Shown: positions 9,182 to 20,300 of the stretch, one piece after another | Layout: the number at the start of each line of letters is the position of its first letter | Position numbering within the stretch: position 1 is the first letter of the stretch | NCBI GenBank assembly: GCA_027576995.1 | Contig: JANBQC010000213.1 | Coordinates: 1 to 41,715 of the forward strand | DNA: 41,715 bases | Direction: 5' to 3' | From: Dimargaris cristalligena | Lineage: Eukaryota > Kickxellomycota > Dimargaritomycetes > Dimargaritales > Dimargaritaceae | The notes under the pieces: model-generated | What the model was told of the DNA's origin: nothing | What the model saw: the letters and a program-made list of their open reading frames with translations, nothing else | Database searches by the model: none | Program-made: the position numbers and the translations under genes

Positions 9182-10215
9182 TGCTTCGTCATACGGGGAA
9201 AAGGAAACGCAGTCGAGGGAAATGTGGAGATCGACGGGCTACTGAGGGAGTACTGCGGGGGATATATCCACGGAGAGTGGTTGGCACTGGAGATCGCTTG
9301 CGGAAGGGTGGGTGCAGTGTCCCAGTAATGAACTAAAGGGGCTGTTGGGGAAGCAACGGGAATGGGGGGGAAGAGTAGAAGAACGGCTGGAGAGGAGGAA
9401 TACAGTTTTGTGCCAAGATCCAAATTGGCTCGACGACACCCAGGGCTTGGATTCGAAAAGAAATGTGTCGTTGGCGCGAAGCATGCCGGAAAAAATATCA
9501 CCCTATAGCGGGGATATACTCAGCGCTGGAGAGAGAGTACACACCAGGTGAGCAGCAAACTTAACCACCGGTTGCTTAGATTCACTACTATTATGTTACC
9601 TTTGCTATCCACAACAAGCAGGTTCCATTGGACCAGATTAATTCAAGACACTCCCTCATTTAGAGACTGGCCAGCTATTAAAAGTGTGGTTATTATACCA
9701 TAAGCGTAAGACCTTATTCATAAAGTCCACCCTCGGGCCATTCATTAATTGGAGCGGCTTTGGTGGCCGCAATACGCACCCAGCAATTATCTACAGAAGG
9801 GCACTCCATACTCCACGTTAATTCTAAAGGACCGTCCGTGCATATTTACTATAGTCTATTTATAAAGATACAATTTAGGTTTTTACAAAACTACTGCAGA
9901 GTAGCAGTACTCTATTAAGTCAGGAATAATGGTTAAGGTGGATTAGTGGGAACAATGGGGATAGAGGGGAGTTCCGCGCTACTGACCCTCTCAGAACCTC
10001 TAACTAACCCTGCTGAAATACCAGCTTGACCACCCTGACCTCTATTCTCTATATTATTGGGAATCTGTTCCTTTTTGCTTTATGCCCCCATCTTGCCCGG
10101 CGCACCTGGTATTTTCCCCCCTTCGCCCTCTCTTTCCCGCTCCCCAGCCCATAATAACCTCTACCCAAGCCAGTACCCCCTTCGGTCGGCCCATTCCCCC
10201 TCCCTCATTTTGCCC
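9182..10215. promoter_or_regulatory. Divergent promoter region, PPR-like (-) / dolichyldiphosphatase (+)
   Basis: A 1.03 kb spacer between two divergent starts, so it must hold both promoters. The ORFs here (for example 9130-9501 minus, 9312-9551 plus) overlap the PPR-like 5' end or are C/T-rich and have no domain. The last 150 bases before 10216 are C-rich, like other 5' leaders in this window. Confidence 0.5.
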
Positions 10216-11611
10216 ATGTCCACCCCGCCTAATCCACCACTTCCCCAACTGGACCTCAATTGGTTCCAACTCATCGAAATATATATAATCAGTATGGTGC
10301 CCGGTCGTCCCGAACCCAACCTGCTCCAGTCGCTCGACCTTACTAACGTGCAATTCCCCATCGGTGACTCGTTTGGCCAGTGGTTAGCCTACGCGACTCT
10401 CGTACCCTTAACCGTACTGATTAGCTATGCGGCCTGGTTAGCGGCCCGGCGGGAGGCCGCCTGCCTGATAATGTTTGTGGGACAGCTGCTCAATGAGCTA
10501 CTCAATTCGGTTCTGAAAACCAAATGGGCCAAAGAACGACCTACTAGTAAGTCGTTAAATTATATTTTTAGAAGTTATATATATCAATAATATAGATTTG
10601 GGTGTGCTATAGGAAACTGGCGGCTATCCATTCCGGCCTATACTACATAGTTCCTGGGGAGCCATATGTCCAACTAACCTAACCTGCACCTACCCATGCT
10701 GCCTTGTCGGATGTTTATCTGTATATAATAATAACGTATCCGTTACCAGCATTCCTGGGTGAGGGCTACGGTATGCCCTCGAGCCATTCCCAATTTATGG
10801 CCTTTTTGACGATTTACGGCATGCTCCATCTCCACACATAGTAAGTGATACCTGAGCCACCTTTCCGGGGTTGGGAAATACTATAGCGGTCCCCAATAGG
10901 GAAGCACGGATATAACTACATTTTGCCCATCCACCATACCTCATGCAATTATAGTGTAACCAATATCTTACCGACTTTCGGAAATATGTCATGTTACCAT
11001 TCGCCTTTGAACAGCGTTCAATTCCGCCAGGTCGGGTGGAAATATCTCGTCGACTTTGGCCTCGTTGTAGTGTCTTTGACCGTTGCCTTTTCCCGGTAAG
11101 TTCAACCAGGAATCCTTCCAGCGGTGATGGAGAAGTTGTCCCCGACTATCCTACTGACTCTATTCAGCCTGGATTTTTTAATAATAAAACTTGAACATTG
11201 ACTTGGGCGGATCAGTCCATTGTAAAATAACCCCCCATCGCAATGGTATGACCCCCCGAATCCCCTGCCCCCTATCACCCCCTTACTTATCTTTTTATCG
11301 ATCTATCTCCATCGCCTTATTGGATTCGCTCCAAACCTAGAATTTACCTCTGGTACCATAGTGTGGCCCAGGTTGGCATGGGACTAGCCATTGGCACCGC
11401 CTTTGGCCTGACCTATTTCGCGTTTATTAAATACGTGATTCGACCCTCTGGGTTTATCGAATGGCTGGTGAACCATCCCCTCGGCCAATGGGTCTATCTG
11501 CGCGACACCACCCTTTCCGTTCATAATGTTCTCGAACAAGAGTACTTATGGCACATGAGCCACCAGAAGAACGCTGCGATGAACCCCGCCGACGCCAAAA
11601 AGAGCCAGTGA
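10216..11611 (+). CDS. CAX4: Dolichyldiphosphatase (DOLPP1/CAX4/CWH8 family), four exons
   Basis: Exons 10216-10546, 10750-10840, 11015-11095 and 11341-11611 (introns 203, 174 and 245 nt, all GTAAGT...AG) join in frame to 257 residues. This ER membrane enzyme removes a phosphate from dolichyl diphosphate so that the lipid carrier for N-glycosylation can be reused; PAP2 family. All three phosphatase motifs are present: C1 KTKWAKERP (101-109), C2 GMPSSHSQF with His123, and C3 SRIYLWYHSVAQ with His174. Motif C3 is assembled across the last intron, which supports the splice model. Position 178 is Gln where many PAP2 enzymes have Asp; human DOLPP1 also has Gln there, as far as I recall. Hydrophobic segments lie at about 53-77, 82-100, 125-140, 153-166 and 178-196. 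The C-terminal segment WVYLRDTTLSVHNVLEQEY matches the family. An in-frame ATG at 10294 is an alternative start. No AATAAA was seen just downstream. Confidence 0.93.
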
Positions 11612-13467
11612 GCCAAATATATCTTTTTTTTTGTACTCAATAACACTGGTTGTGCTTCACTGGATTCCAAATCGGACTGTAATTATGGGCTGGCTCTGGA
11701 AGGCGGAAGGATACAATCCCTAGACTAACTGCTCATGTGCCCCGATGGAGTAGGGTATTTCTGGATTTTGATATCCAATGCTAATATACTTTTTTAATAT
11801 ATATATAATTATAATTAAAAGCCGAGGTTTAGAAATTTACCCACTTGGTTGAACAATAGCCTCCGTCAATTTTATCCAATTAGATCGCCGATTGAGTTAA
11901 CCTGTAGTTTCCGTATGTATAGGCCGCTGCTGGGTTAAGCCGCCCCATTGGCCTGGCCCGGAAAATGATCGAGCCCGTAAAAAACCCTCCGTAGCCCTCC
12001 CCCTGTTTAGAGGCTGTGTACCTATGCCCCAGCGATATCCTAGGCGGTAGTGGCTTGATTTGCCCCGACCTGTCTTATTTTGTCTCCCACCGTTGAGTTA
12101 GTCAGCCTATCAGGTAATTGCTGGGGGAGGAAAGGAGGGGCTGGTTGGTTGGAGACCCCCCCTGCGAGAAATACTGCAACCCTCCCCGTCTGTCAACTCG
12201 AGAATGTGGTAATCATGTTTATGATAATGGTGAGAGGAGTCCCCCCCTCCTCCACTTATACTATTGTGATTTTCCTGGCTGATTGATTCCTAGTGGGAGT
12301 CCGGCAGTGCCAATCGCCCTACCGTTTATTATCATGGTATGTATGGGTGATTTGGGACTGAAGGGGAGATGGAGCACAGCAGCGGAAGGAGGGAGTAATG
12401 GACCACCTTCCACCCACTAGCAATCCCATCTGCCAAATACAAGGAGCGGTGGTGATAGGTGTGTGTGTGTGCTGAATACAACGCGCGGGATCGACCCCCC
12501 TGTTTCAGAGAGCAGACCATAGGCAGGTTAGGGCGTGGGTGATGGAGGAGGAATGTATTCGCATGATTGACCTTTTAACCTAGCTGTTTATTGAACTGTT
12601 CAGTAATCTATTAATAACAAGCCCATCGGTGTGGTGCTTGTAAGCCCAGATGATCAAAATACCGGAAGCAGGGCCATGCGGTTAGTAATAGTAAGACAAC
12701 AGAGAAGCCTCGAAAGGTGTGACCCATACCAAACAAGGGATGTTATTCTCCGTCGGTAATTGATGTTTCCCTAATATGCTTTGGGCTATTTTGTATACCT
12801 ATTTAATTATCTATTTTATTTTTGATGACTAAAAGGCTCTTTGGTAATTCATCAAAGCCAGTTGAAATCTGAAAGCGCCACACTTCACACTTACGGTCGA
12901 GTGGCCACTCAAAATTTCCGTCGCCTAAATCCAAACAGTGGACCACTATGACCAAATAAGTGCTCCAGACTTGACACTCCCTCCCCACTCTACAATACCG
13001 ACGCAGTGAAACGCTTATTGATAAAATGAGGCGGATGATCATAGTTGGGGATCAACCCATTGGGAAGACTAAGAAATTGGCTATGATTGACGCTCAGTGT
13101 CCATCTGAATGTATTTCAATGGCACCCCGTTCTTTTGATATCTGCAACGGGTGATACTATTTTATGGTATTTTCTATTTTAAAAAGATGATAAAAAATAT
13201 AGGCCTGGATTCTTCAAAGTTAGTAAGCAGCATTATGGCTGGTGCAATCGAACTAGCGCATCGCGTCAACAGGTGGATTTCCAAAGTTTGGATCACGGAC
13301 ATCGCAGCGTCTGCTTGGTATATACTGCTAGGCTTCTCTGTGACCCAAAAGGACTGTCGCTCGTAAACCCCGTACAGCCTAGCCATTGTTCAGCCGCCAC
13401 TTTTCGGATCCATTGTTTTGATAATACTAGATGCCATTTACTCTAGTCTGCGTGTGCTTTTAGATTT

Positions 13468-13488
13468 TATATATATATATATATATAT
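13468..13488. repeat. (TA)n microsatellite
   Basis: About ten uninterrupted TA units in intergenic DNA. Confidence 0.9.
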
Positions 13489-15087
13489 GGATATACCGAC
13501 TAATAAACGACAGGTATCCACCGTGTTACACGAGTCTATTGAATGATTTTGAAGCATTGTTCCCCGAACTCCACCCACCCCAATTATTTTTGGACAGGTC
13601 ACACAGCACCAGCACCGCTGTTTTCGTCTCCCTAATCTCCCTGCGCATCGTACCTGTAGGCACCATGTTCCAGTTGACTATATGTGCGGTATAAGTAGGG
13701 CAATGTGTCATACATGCTTGATCCCGCTGCCGTTATGGGTTTTGCGTAGGAGAGGAATCCATTTCGCCTTTTTTTAATGTATATCTGAGAAAGGGGCAGG
13801 GAGGGGACATAACATTGTTGCCTCCTAGTCCTTGGGAAGGGATAGGGCGGTGGGGATGATAGGGTCTATGCGAACCGGATTGAACCCATCGGGGAAGGGG
13901 ATGGCAACACCCAATATAGTGCAAACGCCGTACTATGCAGGTATTCCGGGGCTGGCGTGTCTGTGTATTGGAACTTAAGGCGACCCTCTTCCCCCCCATT
14001 TCCCTGGCACTTCTGCGCTGACATTTCCCCTCTGGGGAAATGAAGACGCCTGGTACCCTGTCGCTAAAGTTGCCACATGGGCCATATGCTATAGGCGCCA
14101 GTCGGACCCCTCAACGGACCAAGGCTTCGTTGTGGGCTCTTGATGATATATATCTGCTGTGATATTGGCTGCCGCTAGCAAGGGAAGAGGGGGATACGGT
14201 AGTGTTTGGGCCGGCAGGGTAGGAGAGGGGATGGAAGCATGGCCAGACCGATGGTGAGCGAAACCACTCGCTCGCGCTCCCCGTACTGCCTGAGGGACTT
14301 TTTCATAATTAACTCCGGCGTGGTTCTCGTCCCCCTGATGTGCCCCTGTAATTAAACGCGGTTGGCCATTGAGGATACCTACCAGATAGGCAGGTGGTTA
14401 AATACTGGAAGGGGCTTACGGATGGTGTGTATAGCCCCATGGTTGGTGAACATAATACCCTAGCTAGCTAGTCTAGCGGCGGATAATAGTCGAAGAGGGG
14501 GATGACGAATGCTTCGTGAGTGTGGGTCGTTTGGAATGCAGTTGAAGAGCAGAGAAGGGGAGGGCTAGGGAGGATTGGGCCAGTCTCTCCACCCATCACC
14601 AAAGACGTCAACCTTTCCTTCCTTCCCCGTTATTCGATGCAGTGGTCGATGGTTTCGCACCGTTCGGGACCTTCCGAATTGGGGTAGACGGGAAGGGTGG
14701 GGTGAGTTAACCGATACACTGGTAGAGACAAGTGTGGCGGAGCAGAGTTGTGGTAGAGGTGTATAGATCTATGAGACCGAGCCCCACTCCGTGTTATGCG
14801 ATGGCTTGGCGGCCACCCGAGTCGAGGTTTAATGCCGCGCTCGACCTTACGGCTTTATTTAAAGTGGGGAGTCCGCCCGCCGATAACCTGGGGTACCCCC
14901 CTTCCTTCCATAGTGCTAGCCGTGAGCGTGTGTATGGTCGGAAAACTCCGAGTGTGGAGAAAGATGGAGCGATAAAATGACTATAGTAATGGCAGCAGCC
15001 AATAGTCCAATCGAGCGAATAGAGGAAGAGATGTTGTTGCCCAGACGTATATTATTATATTGTGTGGTTCGGGGGAGATAAATGGTT

Positions 15088-15088
<1 letters not shown>

Positions 15089-15120
<32 letters not shown>
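15089..15120. repeat. (AG)n microsatellite
   Basis: AG units with a single A insertion, about 2.2 kb upstream of the chitin synthase start. Together with (TG)n at 15289 and (CT)n at 16494 it marks the simple-sequence-rich upstream region of that gene. Confidence 0.9.
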
Positions 15121-15288
15121 TGGCCAATAATGGTGGCGGGGTGACACCCTACGCGCACCATTGGTCTTTTGGGCCACCTAGAACAATAGGCCATTGGATA
15201 TATGCGGGATTTCAGAGGGCCCAAAAATAAAACCGCATACATTCAACCCACCCAATTCGAGCCCCGCATACACCCTCCCTATCCTATA

Positions 15289-15304
15289 TGTGTGTGTGTG
15301 TGTG
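15289..15304. repeat. (TG)n microsatellite
   Basis: About eight TG units upstream of the pyrimidine-rich leader of the chitin synthase gene. Confidence 0.85.
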
Positions 15305-15379
15305 CCCACGCCGAACAATTACCCAAGAATTGATGTTGATCTCCCTTGTCCGATAGTTAATAATAGACTGGTTTGGTGA

Positions 15380-17324
15380 CCAGTTGGACAACACCTGCCT
15401 TTTCTCTCTTCTCTTCATTTTTCTTCCTTACCGTTTCTCTTGTCCCCTTTGCTTCGATTCGTTCGAGGCTTTATATATCCCGTCGGAGTCTCGGCCTGCC
15501 CGGCCGTGTTGCCCTTTTACTCGGCTTGCCTTCTCCATTCCTTTGAACATATTCCACTTCTTGTCTTTTGCATTGCACGGCCCCCTCCAAGGCAGCGCTC
15601 TTCACCTGTCCTACCCTAGCTATAACGAGGACTTCCTTGTGCATTCCCTACTATATTGCCCTCGTTTACTATTATTCCCTTGCAACCGAGGTGTCGGCTT
15701 TGTTTGTCCTAAAGTCTTCCCCCCAGCTCATAAAACCCTCCCTCACCTGCACTATATACTACCCACTTTCCATTTTTTCATATTTGGCCTGGCTTTTATC
15801 AGTCAGTCACACACACATACCACCCACATATACACCCACACACGGCCCTCTCGATACTCTCCGCCCTGCCCACTCACACAGTATCCATTGGCCTCATAAT
15901 CCCCCCCCATCGTGGGCCACAAACACGCTCTCACAGACGTCCCCTTTTCAGGTGTCCAAAACAAGGTACGTCCACCACCAAACCAGAGCCTTATAAATAC
16001 CATTCATCACCATCCCGCCACAGTGCTCGTGTTGGCCTGCCCCTACCTACCTATCTATCCTTTCCATACGCTCCTATTTTCCGGCCCTCCTTGTTGTTAT
16101 TGTGTTATTGATTGCTGGTGGCTCACTCCTTCCTTGGCCTGCCTGACCGGCTTTCATGAATATTTGGGCGTCTCTCGGTGCTTCCTTCCTTGTTCCTTCT
16201 TCTTTTGTCCGGCGGTGTCAACCCAACCAACTGTTCGTTGGTATAACCCCGCCACTATCTCTCGTTCGGCCAACACTAACCACCCCCTTTACTATAACCC
16301 TCTTCAATCTTGTCATCTCGACTCTCCCCATTCCCTTTATTCCCCCATAGACCCTTCCCCATTCCATTAGGATGTCCTACACCCTAACGACTTCGTTCTG
16401 CTAAGTAGAATACCTTCTCTTGTTACCTCTTTCTCTTTTTATTTCTATTGCTCTTCGCTGTGCCCCTCTGTTTTATCTATTTTATAATCCTCGCTCTCTC
16501 TCTCTCTCTCTCTCTAGCTCGTAAAACTGGTAAGTCTTCTAGCTGACTCTCTCTGCCCGTTTGTTTGGTTGGCGTGTCCTTTTCTTTCACCCGCCACTTC
16601 AGGTACTCTTTGTACTGTGGTGGTGGATTTCTGCAGACCCCTCGGTATTTTTAATGTGGATATAGCCCATCCGCCCCACTGTCCCCCCGCTTCCCTCTCT
16701 CCCACCACCTCCTTTCCCTTTCAGCTCTCTCTCCCCCTTTCTATTTCTGCGATACTCCTCCCCTTCATTTTCTGCGCTCTCCCAGTCTATATCCCATTTT
16801 TAATACTCCCAGCCATCTGCAACCACTGCTGAAAGACTGTGTAGGTTGGCGGTGGGGTACTCTTCAGCTGCTTTTGTTCCTTACTTCATCTATTAAGCTT
16901 CTGGTTCCTCGTTTGACTAGTCTAGTGGCTTCCTTCGACCCGTCTTTTTGGTGTATTTTCCCCCTATATTCCGCCGTTCTACTCTGTATCTGTTCTATAC
17001 TGTTGGATGGTCCAGTGAGTTGCTACGTCTTCAGCACCTCCACTAAAGTGCCTTTCCCACTCCAAGGGGTTTTCTTCCTAGTTTAAGGGGCCTTTCCTAC
17101 TCTGACTACTGAATAATACCCTTCTTTTTGTTGTTCGTTTTTATTGGGGCTCTTTGACTCCTTTTTGTTGAAGCCCTCTCTAGATATCCTCCTTCCCTAC
17201 CCTCTGATTCTAGTTGACCCTTCCATCTAACCCTCCGTTTATTTTTTGCTTATTTGTATACCACCCCAATCTTGGCTGTCTCTGGCTCATCCCTCAGTTA
17301 AGTCACCCTTCCAGTTCATCACGG
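15380..17324 (+). promoter_or_regulatory. Pyrimidine-rich upstream region/leader of the chitin synthase
   Basis: Nearly 2 kb on the plus strand is strikingly C- and T-rich, from about 15380 up to the chitin synthase ATG. Open frames inside it (171 codons at 15384, 152 at 15912) are by-products of this composition, being Pro-, Ser-, Leu- and Phe-rich with no domain. Several splice-like sites suggest non-coding 5' exons: a donor CAAG|GTACGT at 15966, a (CT)n-TAG acceptor ending at 16517, a donor CTG|GTAAGT at 16530 and a strong acceptor CACTTCAG ending at 16602. The transcription start cannot be fixed from sequence. A long, possibly spliced leader would fit a tightly regulated wall gene, but that is inference. 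Confidence 0.45.
16494..16516. repeat. (CT)n tract ending in a splice-acceptor-like TAG
   Basis: An uninterrupted CT run followed directly by TAG. The tract could serve as the polypyrimidine tract of an acceptor for a short 5' UTR exon (16518-16529) followed by GTAAGT. Confidence 0.7.
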
Positions 17325-20300
17325 ATGAGTGCCGGCTACACCCCCACCGGCGGTGCCTCCCAAAAGGAGTCCGCCAATCTGGCTCAGCTACCCAACTACG
17401 CCAGCCTTATCGATGACGATGTCGTCGAAGTGTTGCATAACCGTTACCGCAAGGACTCCGTGTACACCCAGATTGGGAACCGGGTCCTTCTGGCCGTCAA
17501 TCCCAACGGCCCTTTGGAAATCTCCAACGACGTGCACGTCCAGCAGTATGTCGATGACTATCGGAACACGTCTGGCCAGCGGACAGTGTTAGACCCCCAC
17601 GTCTTCCAAATTGCCGCCAACGCCTATTTGATGATGCGTCGGACCGGAGCGGACCAGTCGCTGGTCTTCAGGTAAGCCTTCGGCCAATTTCGGCCATTGA
17701 TATCCTGGTAGAGTTTGTCTTGTTTTACTGCCTCCGTCCCTCTTTATTTTTTTCACACTCCTATCTACCAATGGGGGTATCTAAAGGACAGGCCCTACTT
17801 GGTCGTTTTTGCTCTAGTTTCTCCTTATTGTTGGCTGTGTTTCCAATTTTATTCGGTCATTGGTCTTTTCTATTGGGTCCAACCACATCTGCAATACCAC
17901 CTTGTTACATATCTATTTTTAGTACGGGGTGTGGGGGGCTATTGTCTATAGACGCCATTCTTCTCACCCCTGTTTTAACCTATTCTGTTTTAGCAAGGTG
18001 GTGCATGGGTTGCTGGTTTGATGACTCGTGGTCTATTTAGAGCCGGCTCAGCCAGTCTTTTCATTTTTCACGCCGTTGTCAGGGTGTTCGTTTCTAGACC
18101 CCTAACGGGGGTTGTAGATCCTGCGTCCCTTTCACATTCAATGTGTTCCTCTTCAACTAATCCGTCGGTTGACGGAAATCGGGTTCATATTTCTTTGTTT
18201 GCGCTTAATGACTGACCAATTTCCGCTATACTATTCGTTAATTATGTCGATTTGTGACACCTATCTCCAATGTACAGTGGTATCTCTGGAAGTGGAAAAT
18301 CCGAGAACATGAAGCTGGCTATTCGCCTCTTCTCATTCCTGCGGACGCAATCCAAGCGGGACACCCGGTTATACACTCAGTTGATGCAGGCCCAGAGCAT
18401 CCTGGAGGCCTTTGGTAATGCGAAGACCACCATGAACCGCAATGCCTCTCGCTTTGGCTGCTATATTGAACTTCAATTCGACGAACATGGTCGTACCATT
18501 GGTGCCAAGTTCCTTGACTACCTTTTGGAGAAGTCCCGCGTGACCAACCTCCCCAGTCAGGAGCGTAACTTCCACGTCTTTTACCAACTGCTTAACGGTG
18601 CTTCGGCCGACGAGCGTTCCCATTTCCATCTGTCGGAACCCGGCTACTTCGCCTACCTAGAGAAGAGCGGCGTGTTCCGTGTCCCCGATACCAACGATGC
18701 CGTCCAATTTGTTGACTTGTGTGCCTCGATGAAGTCCCTTGGTCTTAACAAGAAGTACCAGAAGCAGATCTTCCAGCTGTTGTCGGCCATTCTCCATTTG
18801 GGTAACATCCAGTTTGTCGATCTTCCTGACAACCACCAGGCCCAAGAACCCTGCGAAATCCGGAATATGGACGTCCTATCCCTTGTTGCCGGCCTTCTGG
18901 GTATCGACGAACTTGCCCTTCAGGGCACGCTGACCTTCAAGACCAAGATGATCAAGCGCGAAGTGTGCACCGTCTTCCTGGATGCCCAACAGGCCCGCCA
19001 ACAACGGGATGACTTGGCCAAGTCCCTATACTCGCTGTTGTTCAGTTGGATTGTCGAGTTCCTTAACACCAAGCTTTGTAAGGAGGACTCCCAGACCAGC
19101 AACTTCATTGGCCTCTTGGATCTGTTCGGATTCCAAAACCTGGCCTCTAACGGGTTCGAGCAATTCCTGGTCAACTTTGCCAACGAACGCCTGTACTACT
19201 TCACTGCTCACCACATTTTTGACCTGGGTCGGGATGAGATGGTCCAGGAGGGTCTGGGCCAACAGTCCCCCGAAGTCAGCTTCGCCGACAATTCCCCCTG
19301 CTTGGATTTGTACATGAAGCCCGTGTCCGGTCTTATCAGTCTATTGGACAAGCACATTAATTCCGACACCAACAACCGGCACAGCCAGGGCCCCGATGAA
19401 GCCACGCAGCCCTCGATTCTGAATGAGTTCAACCGTGCCCACGCCGACAGCAAGAAGGGCAGCCCCGTTTACCGCAAATCCGAAAACAAGAACTTTTTGG
19501 GTGCTTTCGTTATCCAGCACTTCGCCGGACCCGCTACTTACAACTCCAACAACTTCGCCGAGAATAACGTTGACAGTTTGAATGCCGATTTCGTGGCCCT
19601 ATTCCGTGGTACCGAAGTTGACGACACTACCAGTGGAACGCGTAACACTTTCGTCGCTGGTCTGTTCACTGAGCGCGCTGTGGCCATGGAGGTCCATCCC
19701 CGTCACGCCAACACCATTGTTGCCGCCCAACAAAAGGCCATGCCCACTCGTCAGCCCTCCATGAAGCGGGTGAAGAAGCGGACCAGTCCCCTACCCAGCC
19801 CTGCCGAAGAGGCCGAGACCAGCAACGAGAAGGGCGGGAACTCCCGCAAGAACCGGCGTGATAAGAAGCCCGTCAAGATTCCCTGCGTGGGCACCCAATT
19901 CCAGCGGGCCCTTTCAGATTTGTTTGATACTTTGGATCAGACTCAACCCTGGTTCATTTTCTGTCTGGCTGCCAACGACGTCGAGCGGCCCCAGCAGTGG
20001 GATGCCCGTTTGGTCAAGAACCAAGTCCGTAGCTTTGGACTTACCGATGTGGTCAAGCGCAAGGTGATTGAATACGCTCATTGGCTCTCCCACGATGAAT
20101 TCCTGACTCGCTACAAGCCGGTGGTCGATTCTCTCAAATTGGACCAGTCCCGGGATGCTCGCACCCGCTGTGACGCCGCCGGATCCATGATTGGTTGGGG
20201 CTACAATGATATGGCCGTGGGCAACCGCCAGGTCTTCCTCAGCTTCACCGCGTGGCGCGATCTGGAGGATAATCTCCGAGCCATTGAAAAGCAGCAGAAC

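Larger units (their letters stand above)
11612..15379. other. Long intergenic region, no supported gene
   Basis: A 3.8 kb stretch with many stops in all frames. Open frames up to 88 codons occur; none has a domain, a signal peptide or clear splice partners. Slightly protein-like minus-strand frames lie at 12803-13042 and 13174-13386 but cannot be joined convincingly. It contains (TA)n at 13468-13488, (AG)n at 15089-15120 and (TG)n at 15289-15304. No tRNA or 5S rRNA was recognised. Confidence 0.5.

Noticed and set aside
9130..9501. 123-codon minus-strand ORF overlapping the PPR-like start
   Set aside because: A different frame from the gene at 7706-9181; Pro/Ser/Phe-rich leader composition, no domain.
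10057..10215. N-terminal extension of the dolichyldiphosphatase from a TTG
   Set aside because: The eukaryotic start should be ATG; the first in-frame ATG is 10216 and the extension is Pro/Ser-rich leader sequence.
13880..13905. tRNA T-arm-like GGGTTCAATCC on the minus strand
   Set aside because: The flanking bases do not pair as a T stem, and no D arm or acceptor stem was found.
14235..14300. C/D-box snoRNA-like pair (GATGGTGA and CTGA)
   Set aside because: The C box deviates from consensus and no terminal stem is visible.
15384..15899. 171-codon plus-strand ORF upstream of the chitin synthase
   Set aside because: It starts in the pyrimidine-rich leader; the product is only Phe/Leu/Ser/Pro/Thr-rich, without a domain, and similar frames overlap it in other phases.
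15912..16370. 152-codon plus-strand ORF in the same leader
   Set aside because: Same composition artefact; it overlaps another open frame and contains splice-like sites expected of UTR.
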